DNA from: Mycolicibacterium flavescens
GTDB lineage: Bacteria > Actinomycetota > Actinomycetes > Mycobacteriales > Mycobacteriaceae
Assembly (NCBI GenBank): GCA_900637135.1
Contig: LR134353.1
Span: 2,170,001 to 2,234,000 of the forward strand
Reading direction: 5' to 3'
Length of the DNA stretch: 64,000 nucleotides
Shown: positions 63,700 through 64,000 of the stretch, piece by piece
Position numbering within the stretch: the stretch's first letter is position 1
Layout of the letters: each line of letters begins with the position of its first letter
Made by a program: the position numbers and the translations under genes
The notes under the pieces: generated by a model
Told to the model about the DNA's origin: nothing
Databases searched by the model: none
Seen by the model: only the letters and a program-made list of their open reading frames with translations

Positions 63700-64000
63700 G
63701 TGACCGCCCCACCCGATCTCACCGCGCCCACCGCGCCGATCACGGCCGGACCGGCCACGAATCGCACTCGGCGGCAACACAAGTGGGCCGCTATCCGGTT
63801 GGCGTCCCCGGTGGTCCTGCTGGTGCTGTGGCAGCTTCTCAGCGCTGTCGGCGTCATTTCCCAGGACGTGCTGCCCGCCCCGTCGCTGATCCTCGAGGCG
63901 GGCGTGGAGCTGGTCCGTAACGGCCAACTCGCCGACGCGCTGAGCGTTTCCGGAATCCGGGTGGTCGAGGGCCTGGTTCTCGGCGGCGTTCTCGGTGTCG
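63700..64000 (+). CDS. ABC transporter permease, SsuC/TauC-like, N-terminal part
   Basis: The first 100 codons of a permease, running off the window. The N terminus (VTAPPDLTAPTAPITAGP) is disordered and followed by one membrane span (LASPVVLLVLWQLLSAVGVI). Then comes QDVLPAPSLILEAGVELV, characteristic of sulfonate/nitrate/taurine-type permeases (VLPSP segment), and the start of the next helix. GTG at 63700. Partners are outside the window. Confidence 0.75.
   Translation, partial: MTAPPDLTAPTAPITAGPATNRTRRQHKWAAIRLASPVVLLVLWQLLSAVGVISQDVLPAPSLILEAGVELVRNGQLADALSVSGIRVVEGLVLGGVLGV

Overview
The window is a high-GC actinobacterial chromosome segment, most likely from a fast-growing (Mycolicibacterium-type) mycobacterium. 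From memory of the M. tuberculosis gene order (not a search), the backbone runs collinear, on the opposite strand, with about Rv2119 to Rv2049c. It includes recB-like, trmI, lppK, mpa, dop, pup, prcB, prcA, pafA, pafB, pafC, tatA, tatC, helY, pepE, the cob genes, cobN, fxsA, lnt/ppm1 and rbpA. Many stops and starts overlap as ATGA or GTGA, and GTG starts are common, as expected for mycobacteria. There is no rRNA, tRNA or CRISPR array, and no gene-free stretch longer than about 255 bp.

Region 1 (1-6.9 kb): the start of a DinB-like gene, an acyl-CoA thioesterase, a Cas4/AddB-like nuclease, the tRNA m1A58 methyltransferase, a DUF503 protein, two MTB12-type secreted proteins and the proteasomal ATPase mpa. 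Region 2 (6.9-13.5 kb): an accessory insertion carrying a 1344-residue TIR / class III cyclase / STAND-ATPase protein, followed by two paralogous membrane proteins. Region 3 (13.5-28 kb): the Pup-proteasome system (dop, pup, prcB, prcA, then pafA, pafB, pafC), Tat export genes and helY. It is interrupted by an epoxide-hydrolase-like gene and an EspC-like/DUF1023 pair where M. tuberculosis carries PE/PPE-type genes. Region 4 (28-34.2 kb): flap-type exonuclease, Xaa-Pro peptidase, F420-dependent biliverdin reductase, SDR, then cobL-cobM-cobK.

Region 5 (34.2-40.8 kb): an accessory block in the place where M. tuberculosis has sigC and blaC. It holds a truncated VOC gene, a phosphotransferase and an apparent nitrite/NO module: hemerythrin-DUF2249 protein, a Cys-containing SufR-like regulator with a palindromic operator, a polytopic membrane protein, and a copper nitrite reductase fused to a multi-span membrane domain and an extra blue-copper domain. 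Region 6 (40.8-54.6 kb): cobIJ, cobH, cobG and cobN. Between cobG and cobN are a TauD-like dioxygenase, a four-gene osmoprotectant ABC importer with a SigF-type promoter, a Baeyer-Villiger-type monooxygenase and a 33-residue membrane microprotein. Region 7 (54.6-64 kb): two F420/PPOX-fold paralogues, a dienelactone hydrolase whose ribosome-binding site abuts an IS110-family element, fxsA, a YtcJ-like amidohydrolase, lnt and ppm1 as separate genes, rbpA with a SigE-type promoter, a lipoprotein with a terminator, and the start of an SsuC-like permease.

The most notable signals are the TIR-cyclase-STAND protein, the membrane-fused nitrite reductase with its regulator, a family of 62-bp palindromic repeats whose stems covary, and a candidate bridge-RNA region beside the IS110 recombinase. 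All functions are inferred from sequence read by eye; no searches were run.
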